Shown: positions 26,199-34,651 of the stretch, piece by piece | Layout: each line of letters starts with the position of its first letter | How positions within the stretch are numbered: the stretch's first letter is position 1 | Origin: Maricaulis sp. | GTDB taxonomy: Bacteria > Pseudomonadota > Alphaproteobacteria > Caulobacterales > Maricaulaceae | DNA: 34,651 nucleotides | Assembly: GCA_002694345.1 (NCBI GenBank) | Contig: NZLV01000074.1 | Location: 1-34,651 of the forward strand | Direction: 5' to 3' | Translations under genes and position numbers: made by a program | The notes under the pieces: model-generated | What the model was told of the DNA's origin: nothing | The model's database searches: none | Seen by the model: only the letters and a program-made list of their open reading frames with translations

Positions 26199-27722
26199 AT
26201 GGCTGCACGTACAAGCTCCGTTGCCTTCGAAGGGGCCGAAGCCCGCCGGGTGGAGGTGCAAGTCCAGATTGCGGGCGGCTCCCAGCCGATTTTTTCTGTG
26301 GTCGGGTTGGGGGACAAGGCGGTCAATGAAAGCCGGGAACGGGTGCGTGGCGCTTTCTCTGCCATCGGTCTCTCCCTGCCTTCCAAGCGCCTGATCGTGA
26401 ACCTGGCCCCGGCGGACCGTCCCAAGGAAGGGGCGCACTTTGATCTGCCAATCGCGATCGGGGTGCTCGCCGAGCTCGGTGTTCTTCCCAAGGACGCGGC
26501 GGAAGACTATCTCGTCTTCGGGGAATTGGGGGCGGATGCACGGATCCGACCTGCACCCGGGGCACTGCCGGCCGCAGTCGCGGCGAATGCGGCCGGCCTT
26601 TCGCTGATCTGTCCGGAGGCCAGCGGGCCGGAGGCGGCCTGGGCGGGGGGCGATCTGCCGATCCTGGCTCCGGCGACGCTGATCCAGCTGATCAATCACT
26701 TCAAGGGCAGCCAGGTACTGGCCCGGCCAGCGCCTGGTGAACTGGTCGAGACCCAGTCCCCGCTCGATCTGCGCCAGGTCAAGGGGCAGGAAAGCGCCAA
26801 GCGTGCGGTGGAGATCGCCGCCGCCGGGCACCATAATCTCCTCATGGTCGGCCCGCCCGGCTCGGGCAAGTCCATGTTGGCCGAGCGGCTGCCCGGGCTT
26901 CTGCCGCCCCTGGATCCGGCCGAACTGCTTGACGTGTCCATGATCCATTCTGTGGCCGGCCTGCTGGAGCGCGGCAGCTTGACCCGATCCCGACCCTTCC
27001 GATCACCGCACCATTCGGCGTCCATGGCGGCCATGGTCGGGGGCGGCACGCGAGCGCGGCCGGGCGAAGCCTCCCTGGCCCATCATGGTGTCCTGTTTCT
27101 GGATGAGCTGCCGGAATTCCACCCCCAGGTGCTTGATAGCCTGCGCCAACCGTTGGAAACCGGTTCCATCACCGTGGCCCGGGCCAATGCCCACATTGCC
27201 TATCCGGCCCGTTTCCAGCTGATCGCCGCGATGAATCCCTGCCGTTGTGGTGGCGGGGAAGGCCAGGCGTGTCGCCGGGGTCCGCGATGCGCGAGTGACT
27301 ACCAAGCCCGGATTTCCGGACCCATGCTCGACCGGATTGATCTGCAGATTCATGTGCCGCCTGTCACCCCCGCCGACCTGGCCCTGCCCCCGCCCGTAGA
27401 AGGGTCGGCCGAAGCCGCCAGCCGGATCGCGCTGGCACGGGAAGAACAGGTCCGGCGCGGCTATCTCAACGCGCATTTGCCGACCGATCTTCTCGACCAT
27501 GTCGCCGCGCCCGACCGGGCCGGAGAGACTCTGCTGCGCGAAGCGGCCCTGAACCAGAATCTTACCGCGCGCTCCTATCACCGCATTCTGCGGGTTGCGC
27601 GCACGATTGCGGACCTGGAAGGCCAGGATGCGGTGCGACGAATCCACATCGCGGAAGCGTTGGCCAGTCGTCAGGGGCTCGCCCGGGCGACGACATCCGG
27701 TCCCGGCGTACCGGTGGGCTGA
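26199..27722 (+). CDS. comM: YifB/ComM family Mg-chelatase-like AAA ATPase
   Basis: FSVVGLGDKAVNESRERVRGAFSAIGLSLPSKRLIVNLAPADRPKEGAHFDLPIAIGVL...GPPGSGKSMLAERLPGLLPPL...FRSPHHSASMAAMVGGG...ELPEFHPQVLDSLRQPLETG...MNPCRCG. Confidence 0.97.
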   Translation: MAARTSSVAFEGAEARRVEVQVQIAGGSQPIFSVVGLGDKAVNESRERVRGAFSAIGLSLPSKRLIVNLAPADRPKEGAHFDLPIAIGVLAELGVLPKDAAEDYLVFGELGADARIRPAPGALPAAVAANAAGLSLICPEASGPEAAWAGGDLPILAPATLIQLINHFKGSQVLARPAPGELVETQSPLDLRQVKGQESAKRAVEIAAAGHHNLLMVGPPGSGKSMLAERLPGLLPPLDPAELLDVSMIHSVAGLLERGSLTRSRPFRSPHHSASMAAMVGGGTRARPGEASLAHHGVLFLDELPEFHPQVLDSLRQPLETGSITVARANAHIAYPARFQLIAAMNPCRCGGGEGQACRRGPRCASDYQARISGPMLDRIDLQIHVPPVTPADLALPPPVEGSAEAASRIALAREEQVRRGYLNAHLPTDLLDHVAAPDRAGETLLREAALNQNLTARSYHRILRVARTIADLEGQDAVRRIHIAEALASRQGLARATTSGPGVPVG

Positions 27723-27727
27723 GCCCC

Positions 27728-27775
27728 GCCCGGCCAGGACCGGGATGCCCTTCCGGGCAGGGTGAAAACGCCCGG
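27728..27775. terminator. Overlapping alternative hairpins downstream of comM
   Basis: GCCCGG (27728-27733), CCGGGC (27753-27758), GCCCGG (27770-27775): the middle arm can pair with either flank. Confidence 0.45.
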
Positions 27776-27835
27776 CCTCCGATGCCCTTTGGAACGACGC
27801 TTCGTTAACGGCTCTCTGCTAGACAAGCCCCTGAC

Positions 27836-29761
27836 ATGTCACGCGATGATCAGGATACGGGCCATCGGGCCACCAGCCTTCCGGACCGGGACCGGGCGGG
27901 ACCGGTGCATTTGCGTGTCCCCACCGATGCGCCAGACCGGTTGGATGACTGGTTGCTGACCGCACTCGATGCGGCGGGCGAGCTCATGCTGGTCAGGGGC
28001 GCCAATGGACGGGTGCTCTACGTCAACGCTGCCTTTCTGACTGCCTTCGGCGGCGAGCGGGCCGACTGGATCGGCCGCTGGTTCTCCGTGGCACCGCCCG
28101 TCGGCGAAGCCGGCAGCCGCCGCTACGAAATGCTGATGCGCACCCGCTCCGGCCCGCTCTGGATCGAGTGGGATGAGCGCCTCCTGCCGGATGACAAGGG
28201 CGTGATCTCGGTGGGCCGCGATGTGACGCGCCGCCGCGAGGCCCATGAAGACCTGGAGGCCTCGCAAAAGGCCAAATCCCTCTTCTTCGCCGCCGTGACC
28301 CATGAATTGCGCACGCCGCTGGCTGGCACGCTGGGCGTGGCCCGTCTGCTTGATGCGACGCCACTGCGTCCCGACCAGGCCGACTATGTCCGCTCCATTG
28401 CCTTGTCTGCTGATCATGCCCTGGCCATGGTGGACGATATCCTGGACCTGTCCCGGCTCGAGGCCGGCAAGCTGGACCTGCGTCCGGAACAGATCAATGT
28501 CTGCAATCTTGTCCGCGATACCGTCGAACTGGCGGCCCCGCGCGCCCAGGACAAGGGTCTGGAGATCAGTGTTGTCCAGACCGAGGACGCGCCGCGCCGC
28601 GTCCTGGGCGATGCCGCGCGGATCAAGCAGATCCTGTTCAATCTGATAGGCAATGCGGTGAAATTCACCGGCCGGGGTGGTGTCCGCGTCGACATGTCCA
28701 ACGCACCGGATGCGGATGGCCGGCCACGCCTGGCCCTGTCAGTCAGCGATACTGGGCCCGGTATTTCCGAAGCCGACCAGGAAAAGCTCTTTGAGCATTT
28801 CGAGCGCGGAGCTGCCGAGCGCAATGGCGCAGAGAGCGGCGCCGGTCTGGGCCTGGCCATGGTCCGCCGCCTCGTCGAGGCCATGGATTCCCAGATGGGC
28901 GTTGAAAGCCAGCTGGGCGAAGGGGCCAAATTCTGGGTCCTGTTCGATTTGCCGGTTCTGGAACAGGGCGAGGGCCGCCCGCTGACCGGCCGCCGCCTCG
29001 CTGTGGCCGCCGGATGCGATATCCTGCGCAACAGTTTGCGTGACCAACTCGTCGCAATGGGTGCGGATGTTCGCATTCTGAAGCCGGATGATGTCCTCTC
29101 TGATGAGGATGTTGATCTGCTCGACCGCGATCTCCTGCTGGATGTCGGCTGGACGGGTGCACCCCTGACAGGCCGGGTTGCGCGGACCTGGCATCTGGTG
29201 ACGCCGTCGGAAAAGGATGCGGTGATGGCCCACCAAGCCGCCGCAGGCGATGGCTGGTTCGTCAAACCGGTCCGGCCCCAATCCCTGCGTGAACGTCTCT
29301 CCCCGGATGCGGCGGCGCACATCGGGGAAGACGCGCCGCTAGCGCCCGCCCGGCGGCCGGCTTTCCAGCCTGATCTCTCCGATCTCTGCCTTCTGGTGGC
29401 CGAGGATGACCCGGTCAACGCTCTGATCGCCCGCAAATGCCTGGAAAACCTGGGCATCACTGTCACGTTGGTGACCGATGGGGAAAGCGCGCTGGAAGCG
29501 CTCGCCGTGCAGGAGTTTGACGCCGCCTTGCTGGATCAGCGCATGCCGGGCCGAGACGGCCCCGACGTGGCGCGCGAAGCCCGCCGCCGCGGCCTTCCCC
29601 TGCCCCTCATCGCGCTGACTGCCAACGCCTCGGAAGCCGACCGAAAGACCTGCCTGGATGCGGGAATGGATGAATTCCTCTCCAAACCCCTCGATTCGGA
29701 CCAGCTCACCCAAATTCTCCTTAACTTGTGCCGTACCGAAAACCGCGCCAGCATGGGCTGA
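27836..29761 (+). CDS. Soluble PAS hybrid sensor histidine kinase with C-terminal receiver domain
   Basis: PAS (MLVRGANGRVLYVNAAFLTAFGG), HisKA (FFAAVTHELRTPLAGTLGVARLL), HATPase (NLIGNAVKFT, SDTGPGIS, GAGLGLAMVRRLVEAM), receiver (CLLVAEDDPVNALIARKCLE...AALLDQRMPGRDG...LTAN...FLSKPLD). Confidence 0.96.
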   Translation: MSRDDQDTGHRATSLPDRDRAGPVHLRVPTDAPDRLDDWLLTALDAAGELMLVRGANGRVLYVNAAFLTAFGGERADWIGRWFSVAPPVGEAGSRRYEMLMRTRSGPLWIEWDERLLPDDKGVISVGRDVTRRREAHEDLEASQKAKSLFFAAVTHELRTPLAGTLGVARLLDATPLRPDQADYVRSIALSADHALAMVDDILDLSRLEAGKLDLRPEQINVCNLVRDTVELAAPRAQDKGLEISVVQTEDAPRRVLGDAARIKQILFNLIGNAVKFTGRGGVRVDMSNAPDADGRPRLALSVSDTGPGISEADQEKLFEHFERGAAERNGAESGAGLGLAMVRRLVEAMDSQMGVESQLGEGAKFWVLFDLPVLEQGEGRPLTGRRLAVAAGCDILRNSLRDQLVAMGADVRILKPDDVLSDEDVDLLDRDLLLDVGWTGAPLTGRVARTWHLVTPSEKDAVMAHQAAAGDGWFVKPVRPQSLRERLSPDAAAHIGEDAPLAPARRPAFQPDLSDLCLLVAEDDPVNALIARKCLENLGITVTLVTDGESALEALAVQEFDAALLDQRMPGRDGPDVAREARRRGLPLPLIALTANASEADRKTCLDAGMDEFLSKPLDSDQLTQILLNLCRTENRASMG

Positions 29762-29797
29762 TCCGTCAGTCTTCTGACATCACACGGGAAATTCGAT

Positions 29798-31132
29798 ATG
29801 GCAGACACGGCGGTTCAAGCCAAGCGCAGCTGGGGCCAGACCTTGGCCATGTATCGGCGGCCCATCATGCTGGCCATGCTCGTTCTGGGCTTCGCGTCCG
29901 GCCTGCCGCTGATGATGGTCTTTTCCAAGCTCAGCTTCTGGCTTAGCGATGCCGGTATTGACCGTACCACGATCGGCTTTTTCTACTGGGTGACGCTGTC
30001 ATACACGCTGAAGCCGCTCTGGGCGCCGGTTGTTGACCGGCTTCCCATTCCTGTCCTGACCGCCGCCCTGGGCAAGCGCCGTTCCTGGATGGTCCTTGCT
30101 ATTTTGGGGACGGTAACTGGTCTTGCTCTAATCGCCTTTACCGATCCCGCCGAAGGCCTTTTGCTAACTGCTTTCGGAGCCTTCATCCTTTCCTATTCCG
30201 GCGCGACGCTGGACATTTCTATCGATGCCTGGCGGATCGAATCCGCCCCGCGTGACAAACAGGCCAACATGGCGGCGGCCTATGTGCTGGGCTATCGTGG
30301 CGCGATCATGTTTTCCGGCTTCGGTCTCGCGATTTCGGAATGGACAAACTGGACCGTGTCCTTCCTCGCCATGGCGGCCACGATGGGCATCTGCGCCATC
30401 TTGATCCTGTTCATGAAGGAACCGCATCACGCCTACCGCGAACCGGATACAAAGAGCTTTGGCAAGCGGATCGCGGACTCCGTGATTGAGCCGTTCAAAC
30501 AGTTCAAGGACCGGCTTGGCGATTGGATTGTTCCGGTTTTCCTGCTGGTCGCCTTCTACCGGCTGTCGGATTTCACTATGGGCGTCATGGCCAGCCCGCT
30601 CTATTCCGAAATGGGATTCGATCGCGCGATAGTCGGTGGTATCCAGAGTGGACCGGGCGTGGTGGCCACTATTACAGGCGGCTTTCTGGGCGGGTTGATC
30701 GCCTATCGCTACGGCGTCTTGCGGGCCATGGTCCTGGGCGCGCTGATCACCTTCCTGACCAATGCGGCTTTTGCATACTTGGCGGCAACCGGGTCCAGCG
30801 AGAGCGTTGGCCTTCTGGCGATAGTCATCTCGGCTGACAATGTGGCGGCCGGCTTCGTCGGAACGGCTTTCATCGCCTATCTGTCATCCCTGACCGATCC
30901 GCTGAACGCCGCAACCCAGTACGCGCTTCTGTCCTCGCTCTACGCCTTGATCTGCAAGTTCATAGCGGGCTTTTCGGGCGCCTTGTCGGATGCCATCGGC
31001 TATCCGAGCTTCTTCCTCGTCACAGCGAGCTATGCCTTGCCCATGGCCGCGCTCATCGTTTTCATCATGATGCGCGGATCCGATGCGGCACGCGGTGTGC
31101 GGGACTTGGAAAAGCAAGAAGAGGCAACCTGA
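29798..31132 (+). CDS. MFS transporter, AmpG/PAT family-like
   Basis: FASGLPLMMVFSKLSFWLSDAGIDRTTIGFFYWVTLSYTLKPLWAPVVDRLPIPVLTAALGKRRSWM...GATLDISIDAWRIE; AmpG-type pattern, 12-TM-like hydrophobicity. Confidence 0.93.
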   Translation: MADTAVQAKRSWGQTLAMYRRPIMLAMLVLGFASGLPLMMVFSKLSFWLSDAGIDRTTIGFFYWVTLSYTLKPLWAPVVDRLPIPVLTAALGKRRSWMVLAILGTVTGLALIAFTDPAEGLLLTAFGAFILSYSGATLDISIDAWRIESAPRDKQANMAAAYVLGYRGAIMFSGFGLAISEWTNWTVSFLAMAATMGICAILILFMKEPHHAYREPDTKSFGKRIADSVIEPFKQFKDRLGDWIVPVFLLVAFYRLSDFTMGVMASPLYSEMGFDRAIVGGIQSGPGVVATITGGFLGGLIAYRYGVLRAMVLGALITFLTNAAFAYLAATGSSESVGLLAIVISADNVAAGFVGTAFIAYLSSLTDPLNAATQYALLSSLYALICKFIAGFSGALSDAIGYPSFFLVTASYALPMAALIVFIMMRGSDAARGVRDLEKQEEAT

Positions 31133-31135
31133 CTC

Positions 31136-33424
31136 CTATTCCGCCACCATCGGTGTCTCGACCTCGTGTTTTTCCGGGTCATAGGCGGCGAGGGCGGCCA
31201 GGGTGGTGATTTCGCTGACCGAAGCGCCCAGACGGGCGATCTGGACCGGTTTCTCCACACCCACCAGCATCGGGCCGATTACCGTCGCCCCGCCCGCCAC
31301 GCGCAGCAGCTTTGTGGCGATGGAGGCGGCATGGATGGCCGGCATGACCAGGACATTGGCCGGACCTTTCAGTCGCGAGAACGGGTAAAGGAAGCGGTGT
31401 GACGGATCGAGCGCCACATCGACATTCATCTCACCCTCGTACTCGAAATCCACGCCGCGCTCGTCCAGCAGGCGTACGGCCTCCTGGAGCTTTTCCGAGC
31501 GCTGGCCGGACGGATTGCCGAAGGTGGAATAGGACAGGAAGGCCACACGCGGCGTGAAGCCGAACCCTTTGGCCGTGGCCGCGGTTTCTTCGGCAATATC
31601 GGCCAGGGCCTCGCTGTCCGGGAATTCCGCGATATTCGTGTCGGCGATGAAGAGCGTCCGGTTCTTGGCGAGCGCGATGGACATGCCCATCACCCGCTGG
31701 CCTTCGGCCGGATCCAGCACCAGCGAGACATCGGACAGGGCGGCCGCATAGGAGCGGGTGGTCCCCGTCACCATGCCATCGGCATCGCCGAGCTTGACCA
31801 TGCAGGCCGAGAAGACGTTCCGGTCATTATTGACGAGACGCTGCACGTCGCGGCGCAGATAGCCCTGACGCTGCAAGCGCTCATAAAGGAAGTCCGCATA
31901 GTCCGAATTGCGGTCGGACAGGCGCGCATTGACGACTTCGATGGCGTCTTCCGGCACACCGACCAGGCGCATGTTCGCCTTGGTGATCTCTTCGCGGCCG
32001 ACCAGGATGGCCTTGCCCAACTCCTGATTCTGGAAGGCATAGGCGGCCCGGATGACCGAGGGCTCCTCGCCTTCAGCGAACACGATGCGGCGGCCATGGC
32101 CCATCACTGCGCCCTGGATGCGTTGCAGCAGGGCGGCCGTCGGGTCCAGGCGGCGGGCCAGCGAGGCGCGATAGGCCGACATGTCAGCAATCGGCTTGCG
32201 GGCGACGCCGGTATCCATCGCGGCCTGCGCCACATAGGGCGGCACGAAATGGATCAGGCGCGGATCGAACGGTGAAGGGATGATGTATTCGCGTCCGAAG
32301 CTGGGACGGTGTCCGTGATAGGCAGCGGCGACCTCGTCCGGCACGTCTTCCTTGGCCAGGGCCGCCAAGGCATGGGCGGCGGCGATCTTCATCTCTTCAT
32401 TGATCGTCCGGGCGCGCACGTCGAGGGCGCCGCGGAAGATGTAGGGGAAGCCCAGCACATTATTGACCTGGTTGGGATAGTCGGAGCGGCCGGTGGCGAT
32501 GATGGCGTCCTCGCGTACGGCGCGGGCATCTTCCGGCGTGATTTCCGGATCCGGATTGGCCATGGCGAAGATGATCGGGTCCTTGCCCATCGTCTTGACC
32601 ATGTCCTGGGTCAGGGCACCCGCGACAGAGAGGCCGAGGAAGCAGTCGGCTCCGTCCACGGCTTCGGCCAGGGTACGGCGGTCCGTCTCCACGGCGTGGG
32701 CAGCCTTCCACTGGTTCAGCCCGTCCCGGCCGGGATGGATGACGCCCTTGCTGTCGCACAACAGGGCGTTTTCGTGCTTCACGCCCATCGCCTTGAGCAG
32801 TTCCAGGACAGCGATGCCGGCCGCGCCTGCGCCGTTCACAACGACCCGCAGGTCTTCCATCTTCCGGTTGGTCAGGTGACAGGCATTGATGATGCCGGCG
32901 GCAGAGATGATGGCGGTGCCGTGCTGGTCATCGTGGAACACCGGCACATCGAGCAGTTCGCGTAGGCGCTGTTCGATGATGAAGCTTTCCGGCGCCTTGA
33001 TGTCTTCCAGATTGATGCCGCCAAACGTGTTGCCGATGCGCTTGACGCATTCGATGAAGGCGTCGGCGTCTTCCTCTTCCACCTCGATGTCGACCGCGTC
33101 GAGATCGGCAAAGCGCTTGAACAGGACGGCCTTGCCTTCCATCACGGGTTTTGAGGCCGGGGCGCCCAGATTGCCCAGGCCCAGAATGGCGGTGCCGTTG
33201 GAGATCACGGCCACCATATTGCCCTTGGACGTGTAGTCGTAGACCGCATCCGGGTTTTCCGCGATCGCCTTCACCGGTGCAGCGACACCCGGGCTGTAGG
33301 CCAGGGAGAGGTCGCGCTGGGTAGCCATCGGCTTGGTCGGAGACAGGGCGAGCTTGCCGGGTACGGGGTCCTTGTGAAAGGCAAGCGCTTCTTGGTCTTC
33401 GACTGGGCTGGTTCTGTCGTTCAT
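31136..33424 (-). CDS. maeB: NADP-dependent malic enzyme with C-terminal phosphotransacetylase-like domain
   Basis: ALAFHKDPVPGKLALSPTKPMATQRDLSLAYSPGVAAP...DDQHGTAIISAAGIINA...GAGAAGIAVLELL; C-terminal PTA-like half (RIVFAEGEEPSVIRAAYAFQ...VTGTTRSYAAALSDV). Confidence 0.96.
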   Translation of the reverse strand: MNDRTSPVEDQEALAFHKDPVPGKLALSPTKPMATQRDLSLAYSPGVAAPVKAIAENPDAVYDYTSKGNMVAVISNGTAILGLGNLGAPASKPVMEGKAVLFKRFADLDAVDIEVEEEDADAFIECVKRIGNTFGGINLEDIKAPESFIIEQRLRELLDVPVFHDDQHGTAIISAAGIINACHLTNRKMEDLRVVVNGAGAAGIAVLELLKAMGVKHENALLCDSKGVIHPGRDGLNQWKAAHAVETDRRTLAEAVDGADCFLGLSVAGALTQDMVKTMGKDPIIFAMANPDPEITPEDARAVREDAIIATGRSDYPNQVNNVLGFPYIFRGALDVRARTINEEMKIAAAHALAALAKEDVPDEVAAAYHGHRPSFGREYIIPSPFDPRLIHFVPPYVAQAAMDTGVARKPIADMSAYRASLARRLDPTAALLQRIQGAVMGHGRRIVFAEGEEPSVIRAAYAFQNQELGKAILVGREEITKANMRLVGVPEDAIEVVNARLSDRNSDYADFLYERLQRQGYLRRDVQRLVNNDRNVFSACMVKLGDADGMVTGTTRSYAAALSDVSLVLDPAEGQRVMGMSIALAKNRTLFIADTNIAEFPDSEALADIAEETAATAKGFGFTPRVAFLSYSTFGNPSGQRSEKLQEAVRLLDERGVDFEYEGEMNVDVALDPSHRFLYPFSRLKGPANVLVMPAIHAASIATKLLRVAGGATVIGPMLVGVEKPVQIARLGASVSEITTLAALAAYDPEKHEVETPMVAE

Positions 33425-33523
33425 CCCCGAATTTCCCCGTTTTTCGTGAAGGAATGTGTTGTGTAGGGCCTTAGCCGCTTCCTACCCTTGCACGCAACAC
33501 GAAACCTCGCCACCGTCCGCGCC

Positions 33524-34651
33524 ATGAACGCCTATACCACCCTTCCTGTCCCGGCCGATCGCACCTTCCCGTCAGCGGAGGGGGCGACGCCCATGATGGA
33601 ACAATTCCTGGATCTGCGCGGACAGGCTCCGGCCGATGCCCTGCTCTTCTACCGGATGGGCGATTTCTACGAGCTTTTCTTTGATGATGCCGTGCGGGCG
33701 TCGGCGGCGCTGGATATTGCCCTGACCAAGCGGGGCGAGCATCAGGGCGAGCCGATTCCGATGTGCGGTGTTCCCGCAGCGACGGCAGAGGCCTATCTGG
33801 CCCGCCTCATCAAGGCCGGTTTTAAAGTGGCGGTCGGCGAACAGACCGAGGATCCCAAGGCGGCCAAGGCCCGCGGCGGGTCCAAGGCTGTGGTGCGCCG
33901 GGAGATCACCCGCGTGGTGACGCCCGGCACCCTGACCGAGGACAGCCTGCTCGATCCGCGCTCCTCCAACCGGATCGCAGCCTTGGCCTGCCTGGCCAAT
34001 GGCGAAGCGGCGATTGCCTGGGCAGAAGTCTCGACCGGCGATTTCACGGTCAGCGCGGTCTCGGCGCAAAGCCTGGCCGCCGAACTGGCGGCCATGAGCC
34101 CGGCGGAACTCCTGGTCGAGGAAAGCCAGTTCGGCGAAGCCGCCGGCCTGGTCCAGCGCACCACGCTGACGCCGCTGCCGCGGGCCAAGTTTGATGTTGC
34201 CTCGGCGGAGCGCCAGCTGAAGGCCCAGTTCGGCGTGCAGGAACTCACCGCATTCGGCGATTTTTCCAAGGCAGAACGGTCGGCGCTCGGCGCACTTCTG
34301 GACTATCTCGCCCTGTCCCAGGCCGGAGCGCCGGCCAAGCTGGCTCCGCCCCGCCAGGCGCGCGAGGGCAGCGTGCTGGCCATTGATCCGGCGACCCGCG
34401 CCAGTCTGGAGATTGACCGGACCTTGTCGGGCGAGCGCAAAGGCTCCCTGCTGGATGCGATTGATCGCACCGTGACGGCGCCGGGCGCCCGGGCCCTGGC
34501 CGAACGTCTGGCGCGTCCGCTGACCGACCCTAAACCCATTGAGGCGCGGCTGGACGCCATTGCCTGGTTCGAGCGCGAGGCGGCTGCACGCCGCGAGCTG
34601 CGCGAACGGCTCAGGACGGCAGGCGATGCCGAGCGGGCCCTGTCGCGCCTC
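33524..34651 (+). CDS. mutS: DNA mismatch repair protein MutS (partial, runs off window end)
   Basis: Manual translation from ATG 33524: MNAYTTLPVPADRTFPSAEGATPMMEQFLDLRGQAPADALLFYRMGDFYELFFDDAVRA...; MutS N-terminal signature. 376 codons in frame to window end. Confidence 0.96.
   Translation, partial: MNAYTTLPVPADRTFPSAEGATPMMEQFLDLRGQAPADALLFYRMGDFYELFFDDAVRASAALDIALTKRGEHQGEPIPMCGVPAATAEAYLARLIKAGFKVAVGEQTEDPKAAKARGGSKAVVRREITRVVTPGTLTEDSLLDPRSSNRIAALACLANGEAAIAWAEVSTGDFTVSAVSAQSLAAELAAMSPAELLVEESQFGEAAGLVQRTTLTPLPRAKFDVASAERQLKAQFGVQELTAFGDFSKAERSALGALLDYLALSQAGAPAKLAPPRQAREGSVLAIDPATRASLEIDRTLSGERKGSLLDAIDRTVTAPGARALAERLARPLTDPKPIEARLDAIAWFEREAAARRELRERLRTAGDAERALSRL

Noticed and set aside
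28414-29466. 350-aa Arg/Ser-rich minus-strand ORF in the hybrid kinase
   Set aside because: Typical high-GC antisense frame; the kinase domains on the plus strand are clear.
1-34651. CRISPR arrays, transposons, prophage, tRNA or rRNA genes
   Set aside because: No regularly spaced repeats, transposase/integrase motifs or recognisable tRNA/rRNA sequences seen on reading; tRNAscan and Rfam scans would confirm.

Overview
High-GC alphaproteobacterial chromosome segment, probably Caulobacterales/Maricaulales-like (inferred from gene content and order). It is almost wholly coding, with about 30 genes and mostly core housekeeping content. On the minus strand it carries nth (partial), lysE-type exporter, WYL regulator, the dnaK-fkbM-dnaJ-TM-dapB cluster, hrcA-grpE with an M48 protease, an FMN glutamate-synthase-like protein, XRE/DUF2975, an LppC-type lipoprotein and maeB. 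On the plus strand it carries DUF2244, ada-like MGMT, gloA, a LytTR protein, alkB, rph, rdgB-hemW, rsmI-yraN-BON-gshB-comM, a hybrid histidine kinase, an AmpG-like MFS protein and mutS (partial). I saw no tRNA, rRNA, CRISPR, transposase, phage or integron. The main leads are: (1) a regulatory island between rph and rdgB-hemW, consisting of an XRE regulator, a DUF2975 protein, an unannotated 38-aa membrane smORF, and AT-rich palindromes with TATCG/CGATA cores; (2) a 90-nt inverted-repeat element in the only roomy convergent junction of the window; (3) a GTTC-N7-GTTC SOS box plus a CtrA-like half-matched site upstream of comM; (4) an FkbM methyltransferase gene embedded between dnaK and dnaJ, translationally overlapping dnaJ and preceded by a perfect 11-bp-stem hairpin; (5) competing hairpins between comM and the hybrid kinase. 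I did not find a clear new defence or mobile system.
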